Shown here piece by piece: positions 49,416 to 63,043 of a stretch of DNA of 64,000 nt. The first letter of the stretch is position 1. Every line of letters starts with the position of its first letter. The stretch spans positions 15,962,501 to 16,026,500 of the forward strand of contig JAZGTH010000002.1 in the NCBI GenBank assembly GCA_036877525.1. Reading direction: 5' to 3'. The DNA comes from Chromobotia macracanthus (lineage: Eukaryota; Chordata; Actinopteri; Cypriniformes; Botiidae). Both the position numbers and the translations under genes were made by a program. Below the pieces are notes generated by a model. That model was not told the DNA's origin, searched no databases, and saw only the letters and a program-made list of their open reading frames with translations.

Positions 49416-51932
49416 GGATTTTGTGATAATCTGATCTCTAGATATAACTCAGATCTTTCTTTCAGTGCTTAATGGGATTTGTTCAATCATCCCTCAGAAA
49501 ACTAATAGCACCTCTGCAGGTTATATGATCATTCATGCTCTGAATGGGTTACGTGCTAAACTGTGATATTCAGGATTAGAATTTGTCAGCATCACTAATG
49601 CTCCTTTTTCTAAACAAATGCTTCCAATTAAAAGCCCAGCTCTGTAAATTCAGCCTTTTTGGATTTGAACAGTGGATTGCAAAGTGATTATGATGTTGTT
49701 ACTGCAGATTTTCATTAGCTTTGATTGTATGCTAGTTACCAGCTAGTTTTATTTGTATTGTATGCTAGTTACCGCTGCAAGCTGTGAGACTTCCTGGAGT
49801 GGATGGAAAGCTTTTGTCCCTGTACTTCACAGGTACACACACTGTTTAAAACCACTCCAGAAGTCATTAGAGAGCACTCAGGGAGCTGCAGGACTGTACA
49901 CACCTCCAGTGCTTCACCTTGCTCTATAATAAACTCTGACTGACAGACATTTCTGCCCATCACATCACGTGAGAGAGAAACAAGCAGATTCTCTTTCATT
50001 AGGAGTATGAACACACAAGTATGAACACATGGCTGTCTGTAATCAAACACACAACACTGTCATGACAACACATGAAGGACGCGCAGGACTCGCAGGGGTC
50101 TGGATGCTCCTCATCATGAGCTCATGGAAGATCTGCTCACAGACGAGGGTGCAGACAAATGTTCTTGATTTATTCGTCTCTTTCTCTGGCTTTGTCTTCT
50201 GTGGTATGTGATGAAGTGGGTCATTCATTAGGTGTGTTAGCCTTTGATCTCATATTCATGTTCTGGTTTTTCATTCTACTCTGGTTAGCATCATGGCAAC
50301 TACACAAAAAAACAACATGTGATTTTTATATTCATTGCTGTGAGATCAGCACTCGGATTCAAACACAGTTAACTGAGACTGACAAATACTGACTCACCCT
50401 GATTCAGGGCGCCAGAAATAGAGAAAATCTTTCTGTGTTCATTTACACTATCAGCATGTCATGTGATCAAATATAATAATTTCTGCAACAATAGTGATGA
50501 TGATGAAAACTGTTGTGTGTAGTTTTAGGATTGTTGTGTTCTGGTCTGAGTAGTTTGTTCATTATTATGTCACAGTTCGGCTGGTGCTGCATTTTTTTTG
50601 GGCTGCAACAAACTGAACATTTATATAACCATGTATCGTCACTGCTTGGATGAAAATTCAACTCTTAAAGCATGTAATAATGATACGGCTAATAAGTGAA
50701 TACGTTTATTGTGAGTTATCAGTAATAAAGTGTCGGGATGTCTTTACTTATGCACTGCATCCAGTAAACAGAGTATCGCTTATTATAATTCTGTTTATAT
50801 CTGTTTTTGTCATGTCACGCTGCTTGTGTCAGGTGTGGACACATTTACAGCCACAGTCAAATGATCAAGCAAGAGCTTTATACTAAATCAGATCTATCTG
50901 GTCCACCAAATTAAAGTTTAACCTTTACAAAAACAAATAAATTCAAAGCGTGAAACCTAAAACTTTGTGGTTCTACTTTAAAAAGAACGATTCTTTTCCA
51001 GACTTGTTTTATATACATTCTGAAATCTGTTTGTCCATGCCAGCCACAAACATGAGCACGAGTCAGGGTGGAAAACTTCAAGTAAACTTTGGTTTGATGC
51101 CATGGTGTGATTGTCTGGTTGATGCGTCTTTGAGGTTCAGTGGTGTTTGAAACAGTAAAGCTAATAACTGTATTATGTAATCTAGCATAATCTTGTGAAG
51201 TGTTTAGCATGCAGAGCACCAGTGGCAAGAGTTTAAAGGGCTTAGTCACACATTATTGTGCTGTGTTGTTCTTTTATCTCAAATGAGTTTCTAAAGCCTG
51301 TGCTGCAGAGAGCGTCACTGTATCCTGAATGATGAAATTCAAAACCTCATTCCATTGCTAAGAGCTCACTTAATATCTGCCATGTGAAGCTGAGCGTCAC
51401 GCCGTCTCACTTCTGCCTCTCGAACCTTCTCAAGATCATCACCTTTGTGCCTCAGGGTGCAATCTTACAAAGTCACAAGGTTTTGTAGATACATTCATGC
51501 GGCTGAGTCTGATGCAGTCACACTGAATAGTATTTTGTGCTTTAAAACAAATGCAAGTAAACATGTTAACAAATTCAATAAAAACAACATTAGTCTGAGA
51601 TGATAATAAAAGATGTTAATTAACTAAATGAAATACTAATGGCTCTCTCTTCTTGCTGTTAAAACTGTTGTGTTCTCACCCTATCAATGGAAGCTGACCA
51701 CAGCATATGAGGGCATTCTGGGTAAAATTCCTGTGTTATCATTTGCGTCTCTGCATCTGCTTTAAGTTGAAGCTCTGTCAGTTGTGAGGAGCTCATGAGA
51801 GCAGTGATCTGCTTTTATTTTCAATGTAGTTTTTGGTCTCAACATTCTTTGCTAACATATTTCATACATTGAAGCCTGTGTAACAGACATCCGCTAGCAT
51901 ATATCTGAAAAATATATGGCAGGTAGCAACTG

Positions 51933-52100
51933 AAATGCCCTTGAGCAAGGCACCTAACCCCCGATTGCTCCCCGGGTGCAGTGGTGTGCTGCCGCTGCTC
52001 CGGGTGTGTGTGTGTTCACTCAGCAGTGATGGTTAAATGCAGAGGTCACATTTCGGGTATGGGTTACCATATCTGACAAATGTCACTTTCACTTAAAAAA
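51933..52100 (+). mobile_element. V-SINE-type element, core and tail
   Basis: It contains the strongly conserved fish SINE core gcccttgagcaaggcaccta, acccccgattgctccccggg, then ggttaaatgcagaggtcaca and tttcgggtatgggttaccat, catatctgacaaatgtcact. The tRNA-like head appears missing (5' truncated). Confidence 0.8.
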
Positions 52101-53365
52101 AGCATACTAAAATCATACTGTGTCTGCAGTGTAGTTTATATACACTATACATGTAATTTGTATACTGTGTACAAATGTTCTGATGTGCATCACCAGCTGA
52201 TTCTGGTTTATTGCGAAATAATTGTGTCGCAAGCTTACGCTATTCTAAACTTCTAAGCTAAAATTTGATTTGGTTGTGGGAACAATAGTTAGAATATTAA
52301 ATTAGGCATGATTGTGTTAATGAATATATATTTGAATAAAACTAAAGAGAAATAAAAGATTTTAGATTAATTTGACCGGACAGGTTACAGTAGACGAGAT
52401 ATTTTAAACATTGGATTTGTGAGAAGCATTATTATAACAGGAAATGACATTTAGTGAGCTCTGCTGTCTTATGTTGCTCTTTTAATCTACACAAGGCTGA
52501 TGGATAACGTTATAAAATAAACAAATTAAATCTGAAAATGAATTGTCAATATTTCATTCTCTGAGTCATTACGGGCAGGAGCGAAACTATTTTTGCCATC
52601 AAAGTATTAAAGGCATAAATCAACAGTCAAATAAAAGTGTGTGCAGGAGAGTTATTGTTTGAGACCAGACAAAATCATTAGACAAATTTATGACCTGCGG
52701 TCAGAGCGAGAGCATGACTCCACACACACACACACACACACACTACGATTCTGATGGCAAATACATTTACTGGCACTGCTTCCACAACAAAAACTTTACA
52801 ATGCTGAAAACTGTAGCGCAACACTTTGTGGAGACTTTATCAGCTGGATCGTCAGACTCTGGAATAAAAGTGTAGGCGAAATTCTTAAAGTTGCAAAAAA
52901 AACCATCAGCAATCAATTCAGCTTAAAAAGCATTTCATGAGCCTTTTTAACAAACCAGTGTTCACAACCTAATTTACTTTTCAGTGTTTTTCATCGTGAA
53001 ACAAGCTATTCATCCAGGAAAATGTTCTGTGTTGATCTGAGAAATAGTTAGCCACTCAGGATCTTCACATGATCCTGCAGAGAACTGCTGATCTTTTGCT
53101 GATACAGTATCATTCTGGACAATTCCATGTTGATATTTTGAACCCAAACAGTGTCCATTTGTATTTTACTGCTGTTTTTACATATTTTTTTTATGTATAT
53201 TTCTGTCTATAAATGTTGCTATAAAATGCTGCATTTCATTAACTCTGTACCCACAGTTAAATAATTGAATAATTTAAAACATTTCTTTGTTATATTGTAA
53301 TCTTATAATGCTGTTTCGCTAACCACCAAACAAATAAAACAAAAGTACATAACAATGGAATAAAA
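52101..53365. other. Intergenic, AT-rich
   Basis: Only a short (CA)n at 52,721-52,742 stands out. Nothing coding was recognised up to the inferred 3' end of efna5. Confidence 0.5.
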
Positions 53366-56300
53366 CCAAGCAAAGGTTTCTTATCTTTATTATTTATAGT
53401 TGTCAGACAAATGAATATACAAACACAGACCTTAGATGTTTTCTTAGATGTTTTCTGTTTTTTTTTCAAAAGTTTGTTCCTGTTTGTACGGTGGGGTTAA
53501 AGTACAGTACAGCACCCGGAGAGAAAAACAAGAACAAAACAGCATGATCAAACGTTCAGATGATATCTGACACTCATACTGAAAGTTTAATTGCTTACAC
53601 TGAACATGAGAAACCATGTAAGGGTTTGAGACAGACTAAGACATTTATTAGATGCGTGTCGACAGACATGATCGTCCTGTTCTTGTGTTGGGCATCATTC
53701 AGAATTGACAACTTCCATTTAAACTACAGTAGCAAACAGGCTGCGGAACTGAAGTTGTTTCTGATGTTTTCAATATGAATTATATCGCACACATACAGAC
53801 TCAAATCCTAGTCTAACACGCTGAAACCTTTTTACAAATTATTATAGGCTCAATACACACAATCATAAGATTAAACATTTATTTTTATAGTTACCTGAAT
53901 AAAGTTAATTTTCAATTCAACGTCCTGTAGGCATGGCCACTTCAATTCTAAACTAAAAAGATGATTTATAAATTCTGAATTTTGCCCAACCTGTTTATAT
54001 TAAAGGTGGTCTGTACGGCTATGAGCAATTAATTCTAACATGACCGAAAACAAACAAAAAACATTAACCTTCTGCATTGTTAACATCCACTGTGAAGTGC
54101 TTTCAAAGTGCTAAACTACACAACTCACTCACAGAACACTCCAGTGGAATTATAAAACACAGACGGGATGAACAGAGATTCTAAACTTCCACAAACATGT
54201 TGAGAAAAGGAGAAACACACAAACAAACGTATTTAACACATTCATAATTATCACGTCCATGCACACGCCACTTGATGAAACCAGCTACTTCCATTAAAAA
54301 CAGTCACTCTTCAAAAACAATCTCGGGTGTCCTGCCATCACGCTGCAGAAACACTGCACCCTGCAGGTGCTAACAACTCGAAACTGACACATCCACATGA
54401 AGAAACATCGGCAGGAGAGTTAATGTAACAACTGTGTAATCAAGGCCTTCTTGTTGGCTCAGAGCATTAAGCCTTAGTTCAACAGTGGCCACTCATTGAC
54501 TGTAGAAAATGTTGATGTTATTTATTATATGAATAAACTTCTAAACTGTCTCCCAAATGTCTCCCCTTTTTTCACTCTTTTTTTTTAGAAAAGACAGAAT
54601 CAAATTAATACTTCAGTATCAAACATTATGTACAACATGTTGCGATCATAACATTATTGTGATATCCATAATATATAACAATGATGTTGAATAATAATAA
54701 TGTGTCTATATTTCCTTGTCCTCCATTAAGGTACAAAAACAGACAGTATTCTAACATTATAATGTTATATTTTTGACTACATAAGGATACACAGTATCCA
54801 TTTAATAAGATGATTCTTCTTCCCCAGTTCAGAGTGTGTACAAAGCGCAGTAACCATGGTAATAATCTGAGTACAAATGATACAAATACTACTGAAGCAG
54901 ATTTTCAAAAGTTTCTTTCATAGTTTCTACAGTAAACTATGAAATGCAGCAGATATTTTCCTCTAGTCCTGATGTGGCAAAGCTGAACTGTTGAAATCAT
55001 TTTGTTACCGTTCAAACAAAAACAAGCACAATTTGTATCCAGCACTAGCAGAAGAAACGGGCTTGAGAGTTAAAAAGGCAGAAAGCATCATCCAATCTGA
55101 GAGTGTGTGAGTCCACAGTTCTGTTCATAGTTCACACTGAAGCTCTCGCCAGCTTTTAAAGCTCTGGGGGAATGTTGCTCACAAACACAGTACAGGAAAT
55201 ATTTCATCCCACGAACAAAAGAAAAATATATTTAACATTATTTTTGCATTGTGATTATTTTCATCAAAATAAAGCATGTGAATGTTCTGCAAAACCCAAC
55301 AGAACTGAAGATTGTTTCTAAAAGAGTCCACATTGTGAGTGAGTCCACAGTGGATTATTGTTGTGTCTGTATAGTGAGCTGGGATATGAAAAGTATCTTA
55401 CACTGAAAATATTACACACCACCTTTAAATAACTGTTTTCCTTTTTACATGATGATAAAGTGTGTGGGGGAGGTCCTGGGTAAAATGGTTTGAATGTCAC
55501 AATGCTAAAAGATTAGAGAGAAATAGAAGCAGGCATCATTTTCTTAAGAAAAAATATTGTCATTTTGGGGTAAAATATGATCCAGATTTGTTTTATAAGA
55601 CAGTTTTATAAATTGTTTACATTTGTAAGGCTGTTGTTTTTAGGTGCTAATGTATTGTGTGTGGTGTCAGAATCACTCTGATAAAACAAATAAAACAAAC
55701 ACACTGAGATGAAATCAACAGACTAAACTCGACTTCATTTTCCCCACTGATATGCTCAATTAGAAGCACTTTTATGGATATTAGTATTGTGTACAGAGTA
55801 AGGCTTATTCAGACAAACCTCCCACCCATATAAATGTGGAGCCCCTTTTTATATTTGGTTGCTAACAGAGTCGGAAACACAGAATTTCCATGATATTTCA
55901 TATCCACTGATAAAAGGTCATTGGAAAAATATAGTTTTTTTATGTTGCTGTTACTTTATCTTACAAAATACAAAATCATTGTTTTAGTGGTGTGATCTAC
56001 TAAGACAAGTCCCTCAGACTGCAGTAGAGAACAAACCGTACGTCCTTCCAAATTCACAATTAAATTGTGAGATGTAAAAAGCCTTTGGGTCTAAAGAACT
56101 CACTCACCGTCTTTCTGCTCTGAAAGAGGGCAGCTGTAAGGCGAGAGGCAGGACAGACATCATCTGATGAATTCTGCAGTTTGGTAAGGGAAGGCAGATA
56201 AAGTACAGAAAGGCAAGACGTCTGTATATTTACCTCTAGCAGTAGAGATCTGAGCTAGTGCACAGCTATACATGTCTGATGTTTTTGTCTGTTCTCTGTG

Positions 56301-56698
56301 ACACCTTCCTATAAACCATCTAGATTCTCTCTGGACGTTCAGTGTTTCTTGGGCTAATTACAGACAAAAGGAGCGACCTGCTCCCAGTGGACCTAAATAA
56401 AACACTCTCTGAGTCCAAGACTCCGCCCACTCCTCCCAGCCGGTCAATCCCCTGTGACTGGCCATCAAAGCATGATTTGACATCACAGTTGATTGGTTAA
56501 ACAAGCGATCTACATTAGCAGTAATCAACATTCCTTAACTAAAGACAGTGGAAAAACTCCTCTTGAATATTTTGAAATCAAAACAAAAGTGGAATTGAAG
56601 TGTTCCTGGTTATTCTCAAGTCCCTCTGCATTCCCCACGTGCTCGAACCCGGCTGCTCTGAGGGGGTGTTCTAGGGCTGTGTGGGGGCAGCTAAGGGG
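53366..56698 (-). other. efna5: Probable efna5 3' UTR
   Basis: After the stop codon (56,701-56,699, minus) no coding signal is seen for 3.3 kb. The first well-placed poly(A) signal before a clear change in texture is AATAAA on the minus strand (tttatt at 53,386-53,391). Long 3' UTRs are known for EFNA5 in other vertebrates. The end is inferred; earlier AATAAA-like sites could also be used. Confidence 0.4.
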
Positions 56699-59600
56699 CT
56701 ACAAGGTGAGGAACACAGAGGCACAGAGCAGCAGGATGGCCAGCAGGGGCTGGGTGGTTAGAAGTGGTCGTCCAGAACTTGAAACATCACTTCTGGAGGG
56801 CTCTGCCTCATGACTGGTGTCATCTAGAGAAAAAGAGGTGAAAAAGACTCTTCAGAAATATTAATATTAAAGTTTAAGGAATATTGCACTGATAATCTAC
56901 CAGGGAACACTCCTCCCTTTGTATTCCAGAAAACATGATAATAATAATATTAATAATGACAGAATAGTGAATGCTCTGGGATATTTAGAATTCAACCGGT
57001 TTGGACAGAGTTTGTGGAACACATGGGCTGATGTGTTCCACAGACAGACTCTTTCTCTTTACATTCTGCTCACAGACATTAAAGTGTGAAAAAAGGACAC
57101 AGAACACACAACAGTGAGCACAGAAGCTGTTTGGGCTCTCTGTGTTTCTCTGTGCTGGTTTATTGGCATGGACATGTGACCAGGAGTGTGAGTGACTGCA
57201 CGGACAGGAGAAAGATAAACACACTCCAGAGGACTGACAGAGACCTTCAGGCTCTCATCGGAGATCTGAAGTAATAAATCAATAATTCTCCATGACACAG
57301 CAGCACTCAGGAACCCAGTGTGTGTCTCATCATAAAAACAATACTGAGTTTGTGTGCCTAGTAAAACCATGTGATCGGTTAATTGTGATTGCTCTCTTGC
57401 AAACCTGCAAGGCTTCCCGGCTAACAATTTTTGGTTAAAAAATATTTCCCTAACATTTCCATACAGAAGAATGTTAAAATGTTATTTTGAATGTTCTAGG
57501 CATGGTGAAACATCCAGTCAAAAGCTACAGGCTGATCCTGAACCAGATTCAGAACATCTTAAATGTGAACACACGTCTGATGATGATCAGGCTGATGTAA
57601 CACTGGCATGTTAACAATGTCACATGCTTGAACGTAACAATTTATAAAGAAGTCCAAACAAGCTTGGAAACCCAAATCCTTATTTCATTAATAATCATTA
57701 ATTTTAACAGCAGGAGCAAACATTCTCAATAACAAGTCATAGTGTAAACAAGTCATAGTGTAAAAAACAAGTCATAGTGTAAATATAATCATGAACCAGA
57801 AGACATGCAATACAATGCCTGATTAATGGCTCACACAAAGGTCACATGACTTATTTCTGATTATTTAATTGGTTAAGCACATGGCTGAGATGTTGACAGA
57901 CAGCCTTAATGCATTATTAATATGATGTGAAGGTCATGCATAAATAAAGCAGTGTCTGTGATGTGAAGTATCAGGAGGAACTCAAAGAACCATAAACCTG
58001 CTCGTGTGATCATGAGAGGAGAAACAGATTCAGACTGATGAAAATACTGACCTCTGGGTTCTAATGCATTCTCTACTTTGTCATTATCAACAAAAACGCG
58101 GTCATGAACACCTGTGGTTTTCTCACAGCCATCTACAAAAACAGGAGAAGTGAAAAAGATACCATAAGCAAATCAGGTTAGTGACAATTCAGCAGCCCAA
58201 CCCACCTGCCAATCAAAGAAAGCTTGCAACGTTTGTGCGATGGGTGTGTCAGAGGGAAGCGTCCAGGCCTCTGTGAGAATAATGTGTGTGTGTTTGTCAT
58301 AAATGACACTTACTTGGTGGTCTCACAAAAACCTTCAGCTTGAGACACGATCTTCTGCCCGTCTCTGTGACCACAGATGCTGAGAAACACAGAGAACAGA
58401 CAGAGATGAGTGACGAGATGCAGGATTGTGACTCGGTTAAGATGATCAAATCAAATGAATTAAAAACAATTCATCTTCTGGTTTTATACACATACACATT
58501 TGATTTTACACACAATATACAAGCTCTAGTTTCAGAAGCAGTGGAAAATATTAATAACCAACATTTGAAATGCCACCCCCAGACATCTGTATTTACGTCA
58601 TACATAATTCATTATATTTATTTACTTTGTGGGAATAATCTGAATTTCGTTACAGAAGATATAAACTGGATTACAATTATACTGTACCACAAACAAAACA
58701 TACTGCAGTTTTACCATGTTTTTGGACATATGACACAGTATTCCTTTGGTGCTATGTAGACATCACTCCACAGTACTGTACTGTAAGAGTTTCACAGCAA
58801 CACAACTCTACTGTAATCAAAAGAAAACACAAAGTGCATTTCCAAAAACTCCTCCTCTCCCTCTGCATGTGGCTTAATAACAATAAATTACATTTTCCGA
58901 CTGGAAATCTGGCAACCAGGACTGCTGCTGTCAGAGTTAGCCCACGCCTCAGGCAAACATGCTAATCAGCTTTTATTTAATCTGACAAAGACAGCAGGCC
59001 AGCACAGCTCGAATAAACCTGCAGCTCTCTACTGAGGGAGCAAGTCAGAGGTTCTCAGTTTATCCTGATTCATAAAGAGTCAGACTATCCGAGATGAAGA
59101 GTGCTTCTCATCAGCATGTCTCTGCATCTGTCATGTGGGTGATGTTTAAAGTGAACATGGTCGCTGATAGTTTGGGTTAGTGATCTGCACAAACCTTAAA
59201 CCCTCAGGATTAAACTTCAGTGTAAAGTCATCCTGCTCTGCCCTCAGAGACGACAGACTGAACACCTAGCACCTCCTAAAACTCCCCACCACCCACTTAA
59301 CAACCCTAAAGAACACCTTAGCAACTACTAAGCAATGCACTAGAACCACTCATGATACCTTAGCAACCCCCTGGCAACACAGCCTGTTACAACACAGCAG
59401 AGACAGCCTAAAACATCACTCCAAATGCTCCTGAGAAATACTCCTTAAGTGTGAAGCTGAGTGTCAGTATTGTCAACATTTGTGCTTTGAGATGTGTGAA
59501 CAGTAACTGCATTTCAATCTGATGATCATGTGTTTACACTCACAGTGTTGATTCAGTTTCTGTTGAAAATGTGTTAATGTGCTTTTGATTTTCATGACAC

Positions 59601-62600
59601 CAGAGGAGTACATTCTTATAAAAACAATAAAATATAACACATGAATTCAAGCATTTTCCAACAAAATCAGACACAACACTCATCATTTGGCTATATTACT
59701 GGCTGATATAATACTTTAAACTGAGATTTCATCATTGTTCAGCTGGGGATTTCACTGTCTATGAAATTCATGTATCTGTATGAGACAAATACTTTCAGAC
59801 TGATCATTTCAATCTGACCATTTCAGTCTGATCTCAACAGTCTCATCATTTCAGTCTGATCTCAACAGTCTCATCATCTCAGTCTGATCATTTCAGTCTG
59901 ATCTTAATAGTCTCATAATCTCAGTCTGATCATTACAATCTGACCCTTTCAGTCTGATCTCAACAGTCTCATCATCTCAGTCTGATCTCAACATGACCCC
60001 TTTAATACTGTCAGTATAGTTTTAAGGTTTCTCTGTAGGTAAACACTTGCCTGCTACACTGGAAAACTGCAGAAAAGATGTTATTAACTGATTCACCTGA
60101 GTGAGTCCTCTGTGTCACTGTGTGTGATGAGGCACACACAGTGACATGTGCGTCACTCTAACTGTAACATGCTGTCTGGCAGGTCTGAGCTGTGCCACTG
60201 AATGTTACAGTCACACGCACAGCAAAACAAGTGTTGAAGCCCTGAGGACAGTGAAGGGGATCAGACAAAACAAAGCCAGGAGAACGGTTTCATTTTTCAA
60301 AGGTCAGATAACGTCTGATGAAGAGATGAAAGTAAGCACTGTTCACAGGAGTGTGTGGTTCTGTCTACAGACACATAATAACTCCAGTCTTCTGCCATTT
60401 CACTCTGTTACATCTGTGTTACCATGCCAACCACAACACTTATAAAGCAGCATGTGCCAAAAGTGCAGCAGTAGATGGTGTGTGATTTATTAAGTGTCCA
60501 TGAGGTCGTAACATCCTAAAACTCTGAACTACAGCTATACACAAGAGTCTGAGAGTCAGTTTGCACCAGTCACTGTACCTGACTAAATCTTTTGAAGTGA
60601 TTTAGTCAGGTACAGTGACTAATATACATTTCACATACCAGTCAAGCTGTACTTTTATTGTAATTGTAATTTTATTTCTTTGTAAGACTGGAGTATAAAA
60701 TGACTCTGAACACACACACTTTATGTTCTCACTCTCCTGTGATGTTAGATTTAGAGACCTTGAGAGATTCAAATCCATCTTTCAATTCACAATATTAGAA
60801 GAAGATTTTGTGGTTTGAGGTGAACTCCTGACCTGAGCTGAGAGAGAGATGATACTGTATTCTGCTCAATGTGCTGCAGGTGTTCACCGCACCAAACAGC
60901 TTCCTGTGTTTTCCTGAGGACAGTAAATTTAGTGCCGTCCATTAAAAAGCAGCACAAAAACTGGAAAATAAAGCGGGACAGTGAACAGTGTCTCAGATAA
61001 CACTTCACTTCTGTAGTGCCTAAACTCTGCTCTAGTTTCTGTACTGAAATCAAGAGCCTCAATGTGATTTTAGCTTCTGTCTTCATTAAACTTACATTAA
61101 ACATAGAACTTAAAATCTCACCACACGCAGCGAACCTCACTGAAGACACTGAGAGAACAGAAAACAGGCTATTTCTCTTCCTACAAACAACTGAAGGGTA
61201 TTTTTCTGTTTTGTAACATTCATCATTGAAAGTTTATATTTCCGTTCAGCTACAATACAGGCAGAAAATGACAGGAACACTTCATGAGTGCTGGTCCACA
61301 GAGATGCACGTGAAAATCCATCAATGCTTGAAGGTTGATTGCACAAGCACACACACAGAATGTGCTGTTTTTAAAATCTACTACTAAACACAGTGATTGT
61401 CATTCTACATCTCAGTTATTTTCTTCTGTCTAGCTGGTTATTGGCCAGAATAAGCTGGAATGTGGACAAGACTTCATGTCCACAATTAAAAGTCTGTCGA
61501 CCCAAAACTATAATTCAGACAAACGCTCCTGCTAAAAATCACAGCGACCCTTTTTTAACAGCTGCTGTTAAAAATGTCTGATAATGTCACTCAATTTATT
61601 TCAGAGAAATGCCTGTAATCAGACAGATCTGATAAGACTTCTGCTGGGCAGTTATCAGCAGCCCCTGATTCAGATGGGCTGTCAGTCTGCACAGAAATGT
61701 CTCTCCACATAACAGCCTTCTAGAACTTCATGACCCTGACAGAAGATCTGCAACTAAAAACAGACAACAACTTCACATCTCTTCCAAACACCAGTGAGCT
61801 ATCTAGAATCAACTAGAATTTGTCAGCTGCTCTAAAGAAGCTCCTGACTTAAAACATTCCTAAGTTTGATACAACAAATGTTGACATGATACTCTAATAA
61901 GCATAAAAATACCAAGCACACACAAACATTGCGTTAAAACATTTAATGTAATATGTGTTGATTTGAGACATCCTGACATCAGTCTTTGCAGCTGGTGAAG
62001 TTCTGGAGGTCTTCACACTCATCTCACATTGAGAAGACTCATTCAGCTTTCTGACCACGAACAAAATCAATCTGCTGAATAATGTCATTATGAACGATGA
62101 GCTCCAGTCAGTCGAGCAGCTAATAGTGACTCTCAGTGTCATGAGTCCTCCACATGAAGGTCCTACAGCAGCCGAGCTGAGCATTATGAGCAGAAACAAA
62201 TCATTTCAGCTCACCTTCAGCAAAATTTGACACCTTCCAAAGAACACTGACCCATATTGATTTCTGCCCATCCTCGATATCAAACGGTGTCTTAGAAATG
62301 CAGATTTTAAATCTACTACCCCGATCTGCTTCATATAGTTTCAATTACAAAGTCTGCAGTAAACAAGCCATATGTGAGACGATATGTTATAAACTGTCCC
62401 TTTGTGTGATGTAATCATGTGTTAATTTAGATTTACGTTCACGTTTCTGAATATACTTGCAAAAATTCGTCATTCATTACTACTAAGCAGCTGGTTAAGC
62501 TTACGTCACTGTTCACCGTTACAACTGGGCAGTTTGTGAAAATGCACTGAACATCTCAAGTCCTGAAACCTTGTTTCTAAAACTGATATTATTTCTGGTG

Positions 62601-63043
62601 TGATATGAAGTTTAATAAAGATGTTCAGTATGTATGAAATGTGCAGATCTATTGTAAATGAGTCAATTCCCTTCTGTCACAGTTACGCTATAAAACTCAA
62701 GCTCTTCACATCTCTTTCTAAGGAACGATCGTGTGTGATGTCATACTCACAAATGTAGTAATATTCACGGCCCGGTCGGAACTCAAAGCCCAGAGAGAAG
62801 GGCGTGAAGAGCTGGAACTTCTCAGAGAACTTGAGCGGGCCATTGGGCGAGTGTGGCCTGTTACACTCCCAGCGTTTGAAGCCTTTAGCTGTGTGATCAC
62901 ATGTGCTGTAGCCATCATAGTTGACCATGTAGAGGACGTAGCGCTCTGTTCTCTCCTCCGGTACAGAGTCCTCATAGTGTGGACAGTAAACATCCAGATA
63001 ATCGTTTATACAGACGTCAATGTGATAGTCGCTGCGGTGAAAC
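56699..63043 (-). CDS. efna5: efna5, ephrin-A5, exons 2-5 (5' partial)
   Basis: Minus-strand exons 63043-62751, 58379-58314, 58132-58052 and 56823-56699 join in frame, all GT-AG. Exon 2 gives FHRSDYHIDVCINDYLDVYC, KGFKRWECNRPHSPNGPLKF and FTPFSLGFEFRPGREYYYI, the Eph-receptor-binding domain with the family cysteines. Exon 3 continues TGRRSCLKLKVFVRPP. Exon 4 is 81 nt (GCEKTTGVHDRVFVDNDKVE), matching the exon skipped in the short EFNA5 isoform. Exon 5 ends in a GPI-anchor signal: Ser/Gly region, then hydrophobic LLAILLLCASVFLTL and TAG. Family knowledge: a GPI-linked ligand of EphA receptors in axon guidance and topographic mapping. Closest remembered family member is EFNA5, not A1-A4; the a/b paralogue is undecided. 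Exon 1 with the signal peptide is beyond the right edge. Confidence 0.95.
57731..57784. repeat. Short tandem repeat in efna5 intron 4
   Basis: Three copies of aacaagtcatagtgtaaa at about 16-20 bp spacing. Confidence 0.85.
59285..59385. repeat. GGTTGCTAG-type repeat (reverse orientation)
   Basis: Units such as caccttagcaactactaagc and taccttagcaaccccctggc are the reverse complement of the family at 49.1-49.4 kb. Confidence 0.65.
59806..59997. repeat. Minisatellite in efna5 intron 2
   Basis: Units of about 28-29 bp built from tcagtctgatctcaacag and tctcatcat, interspersed with shorter 14-15-bp sub-units (tcagtctgatcatt). Two layers of periodicity are visible. Confidence 0.9.

Larger units (their letters stand above)
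42593..51932. other. Intergenic, no recognised gene; possible conserved elements
   Basis: Chance-length open frames only. An AATAAA-like site at about 44,250 on the plus strand followed by tgtgtgtt could end a transcript from the 42.4-kb promoter, but no coding exon was seen. It also holds a candidate enhancer at 43,190-43,400, a SINE fragment at 46,242-46,312 and a GGTTGCTAG-type repeat block at 49,130-49,415. Confidence 0.45.
58380..62750 (-). other. efna5 intron 2
   Basis: The 4.4-kb intron between exons 3 and 2. It holds a degenerate GGTTGCTAG-type repeat in reverse orientation (59,285-59,385) and a minisatellite (59,806-59,997). A 139-codon frame on the plus strand (58,340-58,759) overlaps exon 3 on the opposite strand and has no family resemblance. 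Confidence 0.8.

Noticed and set aside
58340..58759. 139-codon open frame on the plus strand
   Set aside because: It overlaps efna5 exon 3 on the other strand and continues into AT-rich intron; no recognisable domain.
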